From: Flavobacteriaceae bacterium | GTDB lineage: Bacteria; Bacteroidota; Bacteroidia; Flavobacteriales; Flavobacteriaceae | NCBI GenBank assembly: GCA_028281065.1 | Contig: JANQKN010000126.1 | Location: forward strand, 1 to 39,145 | Direction of reading: 5' to 3' | DNA length: 39,145 nucleotides | Shown: positions 16,996 to 25,279 of the stretch, piece after piece | How positions within the stretch are numbered: the stretch's first letter is position 1 | Layout of the letters: each line of letters begins with the position of its first letter | Notes under the pieces: model-generated | What the model was told of the DNA's origin: nothing | Seen by the model: only the letters and a program-made list of their open reading frames with translations | Database searches by the model: none | Made by a program: the position numbers and the translations under genes

Positions 16996-18773
16996 ATGAA
17001 TTCAACTACCAAAGAAAACTTTTTTAAAGATAAAGTATTAGGGCATCCTGCAGGACTATTTGTCCTCTTTTTTACAGAAATGTGGGAGCGCTTTTCCTAC
17101 TATGGGATGCGAGCCATATTAGTAATATTCCTTACTGGAGTGATTACTGGAGACAATCCTGGTTGGGGTTGGACAAGTGAAGCAGCTTTATCTCTTTTGG
17201 GGACTTATGCTATGTTCGTTTACCTAACGCCCATTGTTGGTGGTTGGCTTGCCGATAATAAAATTGGGTATCGTATGGCCGTAGTTATAGGAGCACTATT
17301 AATGACTCTAGGGCACGCTGCAATGGCTGTAGAAACACCAACTTTTCTTTATTTGGAATTACTCTGTTGATTTTAGGAAATGGCTTTTTTAAGCCTAATA
17401 TGACATCGATAATTTCTAAGATGTATGAAGGGCATGATGATAAGAAAGATGGGGCTTACAATATTTTCTATATGGGTGTAAATGCGGGTGCATTTCTTGG
17501 AATTATGTTGTGTGGTTGGTTAGGTGAAAATGTTGGATGGAGTTGGGGTTTTGGATTGGCTGGAATCTTTATGTTTTTGGGAATGGTTCAATTTTACTTT
17601 GCCCAACCTTTATTTGGAGATGTAGGAGCTAAACCAACAAACGAAAGAGAAGACATGATAGATACTTTGGTCGACAATGTGGAAACTACCAAAGAAAAAA
17701 TAAGCGGTAAGTTAAATCGATTCGTTACACTTGATTATATTTTAATCGGAGTCTTTATCATTTCTGCATTGATTTTTATCATTAATGATCCTTTAAGTAA
17801 AATAGGGGATATTAATACATTGAATTTCTCGATCGCTGGGATGACAGATTCTCTGTTTTTTGCATTACTTGCAGCAATTGTTTTTATTTTAATTCTGGTT
17901 GTTAGGATTCCACGTTACGAGAAGATCGTAAGGGATAGAATGATTGCTTTTACCATTTTCTGCATTTTTACCATTTTCTTTTGGGCTGCTTTTGAACAAG
18001 CTGCTGGATCGTTGCCATTGTATACAAGGGCTTTTACCGATAGGGTATTGGAAGGGAATGCAGCATTGATTTTTAAAGTTATAGACTTAATCGTAACGGT
18101 TGTACCTATAGGGATTATTACCTATGTATTAATAAAGCTGTTTGGAAAGACTTTCAGCAGGATTAGTTTTTCCAATATAGTGCTGGCTATTAGTTTTGTA
18201 GTCGTTTGGATTTTGGTTATTTATAAATTATACATCAATTTTAGTGTTGAAGCAAAAGAAGTGGAGGTTACTTGGTTTGCTATTCTAAACTCTCTATTTA
18301 TTATAATTTTTGCTCCGTTGTTTACTAAGTGGTGGGATAGCAAATACAATCCACCCGCCTCGGTTAAATATGGTTTAGGGCTTATTATCATGGCTATTGG
18401 GTTTGGATTGTTAGCATTTGCCACAAGGAATGTTCCTTTAGGAGCTGAAGCCGCAAAACTAAGCATGATATGGTTGGTTCTTGCTTATCTATTCCACACC
18501 TTAGGAGAGTTATGCTTGTCCCCAATGGGATTGTCGTATTTAAGTAAATTGGTTCCTGCAAGGATGGTAGGGTTTATGTTTGGGGTCTATTATTTGGCGA
18601 TAGCAATTGGAAACAAAATGGCGCATTATGTTGGAGGTGATATTGAGAAAATCACAGAAGAAAGTGGATTGTCACACTTCTTTTTAATATTCACGATTGT
18701 CCCTATTGTATTAGGGTTGATTTCATTCGCTTTACATCCTTTGCTGAAAAGACTCATGCATGGAGTAAGATAG
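16996..18773 (+). pseudogene. Second POT peptide transporter, broken by a 1-bp frameshift
   Basis: The first frame runs from the ATG at 16996 to TGA at 17368-17370, 124 codons, with the ExxER motif in TEMWERFSYYGMRAIL. The rest of the transporter continues in another frame to 18773, starting GNGFFKPNMTSIISKMYEGH. Reading across 17353-17369 with one extra G after TTTGG restores LYLGITLLILGNGFFKPN, exactly what the family has at this point. So one G appears to be missing at 17355-17356. Both halves are otherwise intact and together would give about 592 residues. The lack of further damage means either a very recent mutation or a sequencing/assembly error. As written, the gene cannot make a full transporter without frameshifting. 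Confidence 0.88.
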
Positions 18774-18790
18774 AAACAACAAAAACGACC

Positions 18791-18820
18791 AAAAAACGTT
18801 CCCATTGTGGAACGTTTTTT
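18791..18820 (+). terminator. Intrinsic terminator after the second POT gene
   Basis: A 12-bp stem pairs AAAAAACGTTCC with GGAACGTTTTTT around a 6-nt loop, 17 bases after the POT stop codon. It is symmetric enough to act in both directions, but only plus-strand genes flank it. Confidence 0.85.
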
Positions 18821-18852
18821 GTTATCTTACAACTTATTAGCATAAATGTCCC

Positions 18853-19395
18853 ATGAAAAGAAAAATACTCCTATTGTTATTATTGGCCACAGCCTCAGTC
18901 ACCGCACAGAAAATAGAATGGATGACTATGGACGAAGCCATCGCTGCCCAAGCCAAGAACCCTAAAAAGATATTTGTGGATATGTACACCAATTGGTGTG
19001 GTCCCTGTAAGTTATTGGATAGAAATACCTTCAGCAATAAAGATGTGGCCAACTTTATCAATGAAAATTTTTATGCGGTTAAGTTCAATGCCGAAGGGAA
19101 TGATGTTATCAAAACCCACAACCAAACATTTACGAATCCGAAATACGATCCTGCAAAAGCCAAAAGAAGGAATAGTCAGCACCAATTTGCCCGATATATG
19201 GGGGTGCGTGCGTATCCCACGGTGTTGTTTATAGACGAGAACGGAAAGCTTATTAATAAAGTGAAGGGATATAAAACGCCCCATCAGTTGGAGCTTTACC
19301 TTAAGCTGTTCGGCACCGATCTCTGGAAAGAAATCAATACGCAGGAAAAATTCGACGAATATTTTAAAAACTTTAAACCCAAGTTTAAAGCCTAA
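18853..19395 (+). CDS. Secreted thioredoxin-family protein (copy 1)
   Basis: The 180-residue protein has a signal peptide of about 19 residues (ILLLLLLATASVTAQ), then IEWMTMDEAI and a thioredoxin fold with the redox site WCGPCK (C49 and C52). The cis-proline region is in RAYPTVLFIDENGK. It is expected to act in the periplasm as a disulfide reductase or thiol donor. An insertion of about 20 residues between the CxxC helix and the second half (FTNPKYDPAKAKRRN) is shared with the next gene. The two are tandem paralogues 15 bp apart. Confidence 0.85.
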   Translation: MKRKILLLLLLATASVTAQKIEWMTMDEAIAAQAKNPKKIFVDMYTNWCGPCKLLDRNTFSNKDVANFINENFYAVKFNAEGNDVIKTHNQTFTNPKYDPAKAKRRNSQHQFARYMGVRAYPTVLFIDENGKLINKVKGYKTPHQLELYLKLFGTDLWKEINTQEKFDEYFKNFKPKFKA

Positions 19396-19410
19396 GTACA
19401 ACCCCTTGCT

Positions 19411-19947
19411 ATGAAAAAATTTGCCCTTGCCCTTGCCCTACTTATTACAGGTACCCTTACCGCTCAAAAAATCGAATGGATGACCATGAACGAAGCCTTG
19501 GTTGCACAGGCTGAGAATCCTAAGCATATCTTTATGGATGTGTATACCAAATGGTGTGGCCCTTGCAAATTGATGGATAAAAAGACTTTTTCCAATAAAA
19601 AGGTGATTGCTTTCATTAACGAAAACTATTATCCCGTAAAGTTCAATGCCGAAGGGACCGAAGAAATCACCTATCAGGATTTTACCTATACCAATCCCAA
19701 TTACCAACCCGAACGAAAAGGGCGTAATGCTACGCATTTCTTTGCAGATGCTTTGCGCTTAACTGCGTACCCAAGTATCGTATTTTTCGAAAAAGACGGT
19801 TCCCTTATTCAGTCCGTACCTGGGTATAAAGAACCCAAGGAATTGGAGGTTTACCTTAAAATGATTGCTAATGGCGATTATAAAAAGCTAACGACTATGG
19901 AAGCTTGGGAAGCCTACCGCGATAATTTTAAACATACTTTCGAATAA
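19411..19947 (+). CDS. Secreted thioredoxin-family protein (copy 2)
   Basis: The 178-residue protein is a clear paralogue of the preceding one. It has the same signal-peptide layout, the same TAQKIEWMTM opening of the mature part, the WCGPCK redox site at C49/C52, the YTNPNYQPERKG insertion and the AYPSIVFFEKDGS strand. Divergence is spread along the whole length, so the duplication is not recent. Both genes end at a terminator hairpin that lies inside the 3' end of the opposite comEC gene. Substrates are unknown. Confidence 0.85.
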   Translation: MKKFALALALLITGTLTAQKIEWMTMNEALVAQAENPKHIFMDVYTKWCGPCKLMDKKTFSNKKVIAFINENYYPVKFNAEGTEEITYQDFTYTNPNYQPERKGRNATHFFADALRLTAYPSIVFFEKDGSLIQSVPGYKEPKELEVYLKMIANGDYKKLTTMEAWEAYRDNFKHTFE

Positions 19948-19954
19948 AGGAAAA

Positions 19955-21976
19955 TTATTCAAAAATATAGGCTCCCATTTCGCGGGTATTGTGAAATGGG
20001 AGTTTTCTTTTTCTGCAGGTTTCTTCCCAACGTTTCACGTAGCTCCAATAATTACTGCCGTCTGCAATAATAAGTTTAGGCTGTATACTGTCAATAAGTC
20101 GTTCCAAGTTAATTTTAGGGTTTTCCGTTAGTAGAAGAACAGCTATTTTTTCATTGGGGTACAATCCAAGGCTATCCAAGCGTAGGATCTTTTTTCCTCC
20201 GATTTCGAACACGTTTGGGAGTGCCTTAGCCACATATTCCAGAATGTGCTGGTCGGTTTTGTATCCCTTTATAGGATGCCTGTTAAACCAGTCAACAGTA
20301 TCGTTGCTGAAGAGGGTTAAATGCTTTCCATTTTTATACCCCAAAAGGCTTTTTGAAGAAGCGTGGAATACAATCAATTCTTCATGGGAGTACTTTGCTT
20401 GTTCCCATCGCATGACGACTAATAAGACAACAACGGAAGTCAATACTGTGAATAGGGTTGATTTTTTTCGGCGGATCCAAAAGGCGGACAAAGAAAAGAT
20501 GATCCCGTAAACCGCAATCATTTTTGGAAACGAAAAAGGGATGTCCTTAAACAAAAAGGATTCTTGGGAAGCGATCCATTCTATGAATCCATTCAATAAG
20601 CGAATACTTTTGTTGTATACTCTTGCAACAAAATCGGGAATGCTGTAGAAGTAAGCTGAAACAACTACGAAGAGACCAAATGCCAGAAGCACCCCCAAAA
20701 AGGGAAGCACGACTGTATTAGTAAGCAGAAACAACCCCGGGAACTGATGAAAGTAATAAATACTTAAAGGAGCTACCCCCACTTGGGCAGATAAAGTTAC
20801 GGTAATGATTCCCCAAAGGTATTTGTCTGCAAGTGTTTTTGGGCGGTATAGTTCATAGAGTTTGGGTTGAAGCCAAAGGATAGAAAACACAGCCAAGTAA
20901 CTTAATTGAAACCCTACATGGAACAACCATATCGGTTTTACAAGCAAAAGGATGAAATAGGACAGAAAGAGGGTGTTAAATCCATTGGTAGGACGGTTTA
21001 GGAGTCCTGCCAATGCAAAGCAGGAGAACATGGTTACTGCTCTTACTACGGAAGGAGACCATCCCGCTATAAAGGCAAATGTCCATAACAAAAGAACAAT
21101 GCTGATGATTTTGATCAGCTTTCCAAAGCGAATGAACTCCAAGGGTTTTAAAACCCATGAAAAGAAGAGGAACAGGATGCCAACATGCAAACCAGAAACG
21201 GCTAGGATATGTACAGCTCCCGCTGCTGCATAATTGCTGTATAGCTCTTTTCGCAATTCCTTTCGTTGCCCCAATACAAGAGCTTGCGTAATAGCAAGTG
21301 CATCTTCACTAAGGTGAGCGTCTGTCAGTTTTTTTGAAACCGTATGGCGAATCCCCTCCGACAGCCCTTTGAGTGAAGTGGCTCCTTTCCGTTTTTCTAA
21401 GATTTCATTTTCGGATAACGTGATCCGATGGTATACACCTTGCCTCACAAGGTATTCTTTGTAATTGAATTGCGACGGGTTCAAAGGAGGGTTTACATCC
21501 CTTATTTCTGCAGCTATCCATAGCATATCATCAACACGCAATGAAAGAGGGTTTGTTTGAGTTTTAAGGCTTACTAAAAGCTTTCCTTCAGCTTTATTGT
21601 TATCTAATTGCAGCACCTCTGCAAAGTAATTGGTGTAATACCGATTGGGTTTTAGTATTTCGGTAATTTTTACTTGTAGTAACTGCTTACTCCCTTGCGA
21701 TTTTTTATGCGAATAATGGTTTTGCAGAAAATGGGGTTGTGACCTTTGAAGGTTTACATAAGCCAAGGAGATAAAAACCAGGAAAGTGATACCGCCAAAA
21801 ATACCTCCTTGTTTTAACTTCCTTCGTTCAAAAAACCAAAATATCCCTAAAAAGAGGAAAAGTAAAGCACCTAAAGTAAGCCCTATTGTTGGGATGGTTG
21901 GAAAATAATATCCCAAAAGAATTCCCAAAGTAAGACAAGCTGCTAACTTTAGGACCAGAAAATTGATAAACCTCAT
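19955..21976 (-). CDS. ComEC/Rec2 family DNA-uptake channel protein
   Basis: ComEC forms the inner-membrane channel for single-stranded DNA during natural transformation. The 673-residue protein has N-terminal membrane helices with a DUF4131-like soluble part. Next is the Competence domain (AAGAVHILAVSGLHVGILFL, GWSPSVVRAVTMFS, YLAVFSILWLQPKLY), then a C-terminal soluble part. In many bacteria that part is a metallo-beta-lactamase-like nuclease domain. Here the HxHxDH metal motif is missing, so the domain looks catalytically degenerate, as I recall for other Bacteroidota ComEC proteins. No other competence genes are in the window. Confidence 0.88.
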   Translation of the reverse strand: MRFINFLVLKLAACLTLGILLGYYFPTIPTIGLTLGALLFLFLGIFWFFERRKLKQGGIFGGITFLVFISLAYVNLQRSQPHFLQNHYSHKKSQGSKQLLQVKITEILKPNRYYTNYFAEVLQLDNNKAEGKLLVSLKTQTNPLSLRVDDMLWIAAEIRDVNPPLNPSQFNYKEYLVRQGVYHRITLSENEILEKRKGATSLKGLSEGIRHTVSKKLTDAHLSEDALAITQALVLGQRKELRKELYSNYAAAGAVHILAVSGLHVGILFLFFSWVLKPLEFIRFGKLIKIISIVLLLWTFAFIAGWSPSVVRAVTMFSCFALAGLLNRPTNGFNTLFLSYFILLLVKPIWLFHVGFQLSYLAVFSILWLQPKLYELYRPKTLADKYLWGIITVTLSAQVGVAPLSIYYFHQFPGLFLLTNTVVLPFLGVLLAFGLFVVVSAYFYSIPDFVARVYNKSIRLLNGFIEWIASQESFLFKDIPFSFPKMIAVYGIIFSLSAFWIRRKKSTLFTVLTSVVVLLVVMRWEQAKYSHEELIVFHASSKSLLGYKNGKHLTLFSNDTVDWFNRHPIKGYKTDQHILEYVAKALPNVFEIGGKKILRLDSLGLYPNEKIAVLLLTENPKINLERLIDSIQPKLIIADGSNYWSYVKRWEETCRKRKLPFHNTREMGAYIFE
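19972..20012 (+). terminator. Terminator of the thioredoxin pair, nested in comEC
   Basis: A 10-bp stem (CTCCCATTTC at 19972-19981 with GAAATGGGAG at 19993-20002) is followed by TTTTCTTTTT on the plus strand, 24 bases after the second thioredoxin stop. The hairpin is part of the last comEC codons on the other strand. Confidence 0.7.
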
Positions 21977-22033
21977 ATTGCAAGCACTGCAATGTGCTAT
22001 TTAATTTGAGGGGAGTATTTAAAAATAGAAAAT

Positions 22034-22531
22034 CTAAATGATTCTTCGTACCTCTACAAAGGCGTTTTTCCAATATTTTTCGTCCAGGGAAGAAATAATT
22101 ACCCCGCGGGAAGAAGTAGAGTGAATAAAACGTACACCGCCTTTTTTGCTTTCCACGACCAATCCCACGTGGTTTATAACATTGCGGTTTTTGTTGGTTT
22201 TAAAGAAAACCAAATCCCCTTTCTGTACTTCTTTAAGCTTTACCCGAACCCCTTTCTTTGCCATGTCGCGCGATACCCTAGGTAGTTCTATGTTTTCACT
22301 GCGATAGGAGGTATACACCAAGCCCGAACAATCCATGCCTCGTTTGTCTGTGCCCCCAAACTTATATCGGGTGCCTTCATACGTAAGGGCGGTTTTAATC
22401 ACCTTAGAAACCCTCTTGGTAGATGTAGTCGTTGTACCTTTACCAATAACCGTGGTGTCAGTAGTTTTTCGGGAAGAACCACAAGAAGTTATAAATAAGG
22501 ATACTAAACAGAGAAAAAGTAGTTTTTTCAT
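22034..22531 (-). CDS. NlpC/P60 (C40) cell-wall peptidase lipoprotein
   Basis: The 165-residue protein has a lipoprotein signal with lipobox SLFITSC (C17). A Ser/Thr-rich linker leads to an NlpC/P60 domain with catalytic C68 (MDCSGLVY), H121 (NHVGLVV) and H137 (RFIHSTS). Such enzymes cut D-Glu to diamino-acid bonds in peptidoglycan stem peptides, here probably from the outer-membrane side. The three catalytic residues are all present. It lies 57 bp upstream of comEC on the same strand; no functional link is evident. The ATG at 22531 gives a normal signal peptide. Confidence 0.92.
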   Translation of the reverse strand: MKKLLFLCLVSLFITSCGSSRKTTDTTVIGKGTTTTSTKRVSKVIKTALTYEGTRYKFGGTDKRGMDCSGLVYTSYRSENIELPRVSRDMAKKGVRVKLKEVQKGDLVFFKTNKNRNVINHVGLVVESKKGGVRFIHSTSSRGVIISSLDEKYWKNAFVEVRRII

Positions 22532-22564
22532 TAATGAAAAATAGATTTGGTTTGTTAAATTTAA

Positions 22565-22572
22565 TAGATTTG
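22565..22572 (+). promoter_or_regulatory. -7 box before the small membrane protein at 22589
   Basis: TAGATTTG is a perfect TAnnTTTG match, 16 nt before the GTG start at 22589. It predicts a leader of about 10 nt and supports that start. A TTTG lies upstream, but the spacing is shorter than usual. Confidence 0.4.
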
Positions 22573-22588
22573 AAATAAATAAGAAAAA

Positions 22589-22963
22589 GTGTACGATCAG
22601 AAAGCATATGAACCCCTTCCTTTTCTCAAAGATCCTGCTAATGTAGAAGTGGTGTATTTTCTGCTTTTCGTCTTTGCAGCTATCTTGGTTGTCGGCTTAG
22701 TAAAAGCATTTAGATCTGTTCAGTGGTTAACCGATCGGGATCCACTAAACTTTAAAGAAGAAAACCACATTGTTTCTCCTTTTTTGATCTCTGAACGTGA
22801 AGCAGGAACATCAGGGGTTTATTCAAAAAGAGTAACCCTCTGGGCTAGAATATTGGTGTTTGTAATGATTGCGGTATTCCTGTTGATTCCGCTATGGGAT
22901 GTTTATCCGCCGCCTGAAATATATCAAGGAGGTTGTACAGGATGCTTATGTGTTAACTATTAA
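22589..22963 (+). CDS. Two-helix membrane protein with C-terminal Cys cluster, unknown
   Basis: The 124-residue product has two transmembrane helices (about residues 20-40 and 86-103), a polar middle segment (WLTDRDPLNFKEENH) and a C-terminal tail with three cysteines, GGCTGCLC (C116, C119, C121). I do not recognise a family. The first in-frame start is GTG at 22589; an in-frame stop lies just upstream and no suitable ATG follows. Its 3' end overlaps lpxB on the opposite strand by 18 bp, and the Cys tail is encoded in and just before that overlap. The tail could bind a metal or haem, but this is only a guess. Confidence 0.65.
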   Translation: MYDQKAYEPLPFLKDPANVEVVYFLLFVFAAILVVGLVKAFRSVQWLTDRDPLNFKEENHIVSPFLISEREAGTSGVYSKRVTLWARILVFVMIAVFLLIPLWDVYPPPEIYQGGCTGCLCVNY

Positions 22964-24052
22964 TTCTGCTGTTTTCTCACTGGCCCCTTTACCCCCCAGA
23001 ACATTTTCCAAGTCGTAGTAATCCAAGAATAGCACTGCCCTGTGATAGTCTTCCAATATCTTGGAGAGTTCTTCTTTAAGTTGCTTGGTGTTAAATTCGG
23101 TTTGGATCAATTCCTTCACAGCAGGTTTGTCCAGGATAAGGTTCACCAAAGAAATGTACTTCAGTTTAATGATCCGTTTGGCGATTTCGTACGATATCCT
23201 GTTCCCTTTATAACAGACTACTTGAGGTACCTTGTATAGGCCTGTTTCCAGTGTTGCCGTCCCTGAAGTAACCAAAGCAGCTGTGGATAAGCTTAGTAGA
23301 TCGTAGGTTTTATTTTGAATTAAGGTAGTACTGGAATCGCTAATGAACTGTTGGTAAAACTCAGCTTCTTGGCTGGGAGCCCCTGCAATAACAAACTGAT
23401 AATCGGGAAAATCGTTAGTAACCGATAGCATTACTTTAAGCATCTTGGAGATTTCCTGCTTTCTGCTCCCTGGTAAAACTGCTATTATGGGACGTTCGTC
23501 CAATTTATGCTCTTTTCTGAAGGCTTCAGGGTCTACCTGCTCCCGTTTGGAAATGGCGTCGATTAAAGGATGGCCAACGAAGTGAACCGGATAGTTGTGT
23601 TTCTTTTCGTAAAAATCTTTTTCAAAAGGTAAGATCACATACATTTCATCCACATCCCTTTTAATGGCTTTTATCCTGCCTTCTTTCCAGGCCCATATCT
23701 GTGGAGAGATGTAATAATGTGTTTTATATCCCTTCTTTTTGGCCCATTTGGCAATGCGAAGGTTAAACCCGGGATAGTCTATAAAAATGATAATATCGGG
23801 GTTAAACTCTTCAATATCTTTTTTGCAGAAAGAAATGTTTTTAAGGATAGTGTTAAGGTTTTTGGCAACCTCCACAAACCCCATAAAAGCAAGCTCTTTG
23901 TAATGCTTTATAGGATCCCCTGCTTCTTCGGACATAAGATCCCCTCCCCAAAACCGAAAACGGGCATCCGGATCTTTCAGTTTAAGGGCAGCCATGAGGT
24001 TTGCACCGTGCAAATCCCCTGAAGCTTCTCCTGCAATTATATAATATTTCAT
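22946..24052 (-). CDS. lpxB: Lipid-A-disaccharide synthase
   Basis: LpxB joins UDP-2,3-diacylglucosamine to lipid X to form the lipid A disaccharide, at the cytoplasmic face of the inner membrane. The 368-residue protein begins MKYYIIAGEASGDLHGANLM, the family signature. It also has FWGGDLMSEEAG, IDYPGFNLRIAKWAKK, YISPQIWAWKEGR, VGHPLIDAI and LPGSRKQEI, all expected for this GT-B glycosyltransferase. Its length is normal. It is the last gene of a surE - small membrane protein - lpxB operon, starting 1 bp after the preceding gene. Confidence 0.96.
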   Translation of the reverse strand: MKYYIIAGEASGDLHGANLMAALKLKDPDARFRFWGGDLMSEEAGDPIKHYKELAFMGFVEVAKNLNTILKNISFCKKDIEEFNPDIIIFIDYPGFNLRIAKWAKKKGYKTHYYISPQIWAWKEGRIKAIKRDVDEMYVILPFEKDFYEKKHNYPVHFVGHPLIDAISKREQVDPEAFRKEHKLDERPIIAVLPGSRKQEISKMLKVMLSVTNDFPDYQFVIAGAPSQEAEFYQQFISDSSTTLIQNKTYDLLSLSTAALVTSGTATLETGLYKVPQVVCYKGNRISYEIAKRIIKLKYISLVNLILDKPAVKELIQTEFNTKQLKEELSKILEDYHRAVLFLDYYDLENVLGGKGASEKTAELIVNT

Positions 24053-24053
24053 A

Positions 24054-24341
24054 TTACACGAAACGGATTATATAGGCGGTAATTGCCGCCAAAAAAGTGG
24101 CCAGTAAGACCCCTCTAGCACGATAATCCCTGTTTATTCTTAAAAAACCAAAAAAGGCAGCCAAGTTGGGCAACGCCCCGAGGGTTACCAACATCCATAG
24201 ATTGCCAGACCCGCTATAGAGCCTAAATGTACTCGTGAAATCCAGATTTTTCATCTTGGCAACAATAAACGTACAAATAGCAATTCCCAATAAGTTGGAA
24301 ATAATACCCACTATAAAACCGATTCCGATTTCTTTTTTCAT
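24054..24341 (-). CDS. Small multi-helix membrane protein between surE and lpxB
   Basis: This 95-residue protein has about three predicted transmembrane segments (IGIGFIVGIISNLLGIAICTF, LWMLVTLGALPNLAAFFGFL, GVLLATFLAAITAYIIRF). Its ATG shares one base with the surE stop codon (TAATG), and its stop lies 1 bp before lpxB, so translation is very likely coupled. I do not recognise a family. Its position suggests a role tied to the envelope, but nothing in the sequence shows one. Confidence 0.75.
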   Translation of the reverse strand: MKKEIGIGFIVGIISNLLGIAICTFIVAKMKNLDFTSTFRLYSGSGNLWMLVTLGALPNLAAFFGFLRINRDYRARGVLLATFLAAITAYIIRFV

Positions 24342-25117
24342 TACAAATCCCAGTTGTTTATGTCTTTAATGGCGTGGTGCGCCGTAAGGTCGAATTGAAC
24401 AGGAACAACAGAAACATAACCGTTGTGTAAGGCCCATTCGTCAGTATCTTCACCTTTGTCTTTGTTTACGAACTCACCCGAAAGCCAATAATAATCGCGT
24501 CCCAATGGATTGGTCCGTTTGTCAAAATTTTCGATCCAATGGGCGTTTGCCTGTCGACACACCTTAATGCCCTTTATTTCTTCCTCTTTCAATTTAGGGA
24601 AGTTTACGTTAAGAACCACACCTTTGGGCATTCCATGTTGCAGTGCCTGTTGCGCAATGGCTTTAACATAGCCTTTTACGGGCTCAAAGTCGGCATTTAG
24701 GGAATAGTCCAATAGCGAGAACCCTATGGATGGGATCTCGTGGGTACCTGCTTCCACTGCGGCACTCATAGTGCCACTGTAAATAACATTTATGGAAGAA
24801 TTGCTTCCGTGGTTAATACCACTTACACATAGATCGGGCTTACGTTTCAGAATTTCATTTACGGCTAGTTTAACACAATCAGCAGGGGTTCCACTGCAAC
24901 TGTATTCCTTTTGCTTAGCTTCTTTGTCGATAACCACTTCATCGCAATACAAGGTGTCGTTTACGGTGATGGCATGTCCCATTCCGCTCTGAGGGGAATT
25001 GGGGGCTACGACACAAACATCGCCCAATTCGTTCATTACTTCAATTAAAGTGCGGATTCCGGGTGCCGTAATCCCATCGTCGTTGGTAATAAGTATTAAG
25101 GGTTTTTCGTTTGGCAT
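24341..25117 (-). CDS. surE: 5'/3'-nucleotidase SurE
   Basis: SurE removes phosphate from nucleoside 5'- and 3'-monophosphates in the cytoplasm. The protein shows the family motifs ILITNDDGITAPGI, with the metal-binding Asp pair, then PNSPQSGMGHAIT and SGINHGSNSSINVIYSGT. I place the start at the ATG at 25117, giving 258 residues (MPNEKPLILITNDDG). The frame can be extended to a TTG at 25141, but that codon overlaps a perfect -7 promoter box, so the longer form is unlikely. It is the first gene of the operon with the small membrane protein and lpxB. Confidence 0.94.
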   Translation of the reverse strand: MPNEKPLILITNDDGITAPGIRTLIEVMNELGDVCVVAPNSPQSGMGHAITVNDTLYCDEVVIDKEAKQKEYSCSGTPADCVKLAVNEILKRKPDLCVSGINHGSNSSINVIYSGTMSAAVEAGTHEIPSIGFSLLDYSLNADFEPVKGYVKAIAQQALQHGMPKGVVLNVNFPKLKEEEIKGIKVCRQANAHWIENFDKRTNPLGRDYYWLSGEFVNKDKGEDTDEWALHNGYVSVVPVQFDLTAHHAIKDINNWDL

Positions 25118-25138
25118 GCAGGTGCTTTTTGTACCTAA

Positions 25139-25146
25139 CAAAAATA
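25139..25146 (-). promoter_or_regulatory. -7 box of the surE operon
   Basis: The minus strand reads TATTTTTG, a perfect TAnnTTTG box 21 nt before the surE ATG. Transcription would begin about 14 nt before that ATG, inside the alternative TTG-started extension. This decides the start in favour of 25117. Confidence 0.5.
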
Positions 25147-25232
25147 CAGTTATTAATTAGGAATTTTACCATCTTGGAAATTCAATTTTGTCCGTATTCT
25201 GTTTAACAAAAAATTAGTATCATTATGCTTAA

Positions 25233-25250
25233 TTGGCACGGTTTTTTATA
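25233..25250 (+). promoter_or_regulatory. Possible sigma-54-like -24 element before the tail-specific protease
   Basis: TTGGCACG at 25233-25240 matches the -24 part of sigma-54 promoters. The expected TTGC at -12 is replaced by a T-run and TATA (25241-25250), so the match is only half. An ordinary -7-like TATATTTT overlaps the same stretch. Confidence 0.25.
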
Positions 25251-25279
25251 TATTTTAGAAGTTCATAAAAAGTGAAGAT

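Noticed and set aside
17367..18773. Separate 468-residue transporter gene starting at TTG 17367
   Set aside because: The protein lacks the N-terminal helices and ExxER motif, which are in the preceding frame; it is the second half of a frameshifted gene.
25118..25141. TTG-started extension of surE
   Set aside because: The extension overlaps a perfect -7 box and adds residues before the conserved start of the family.
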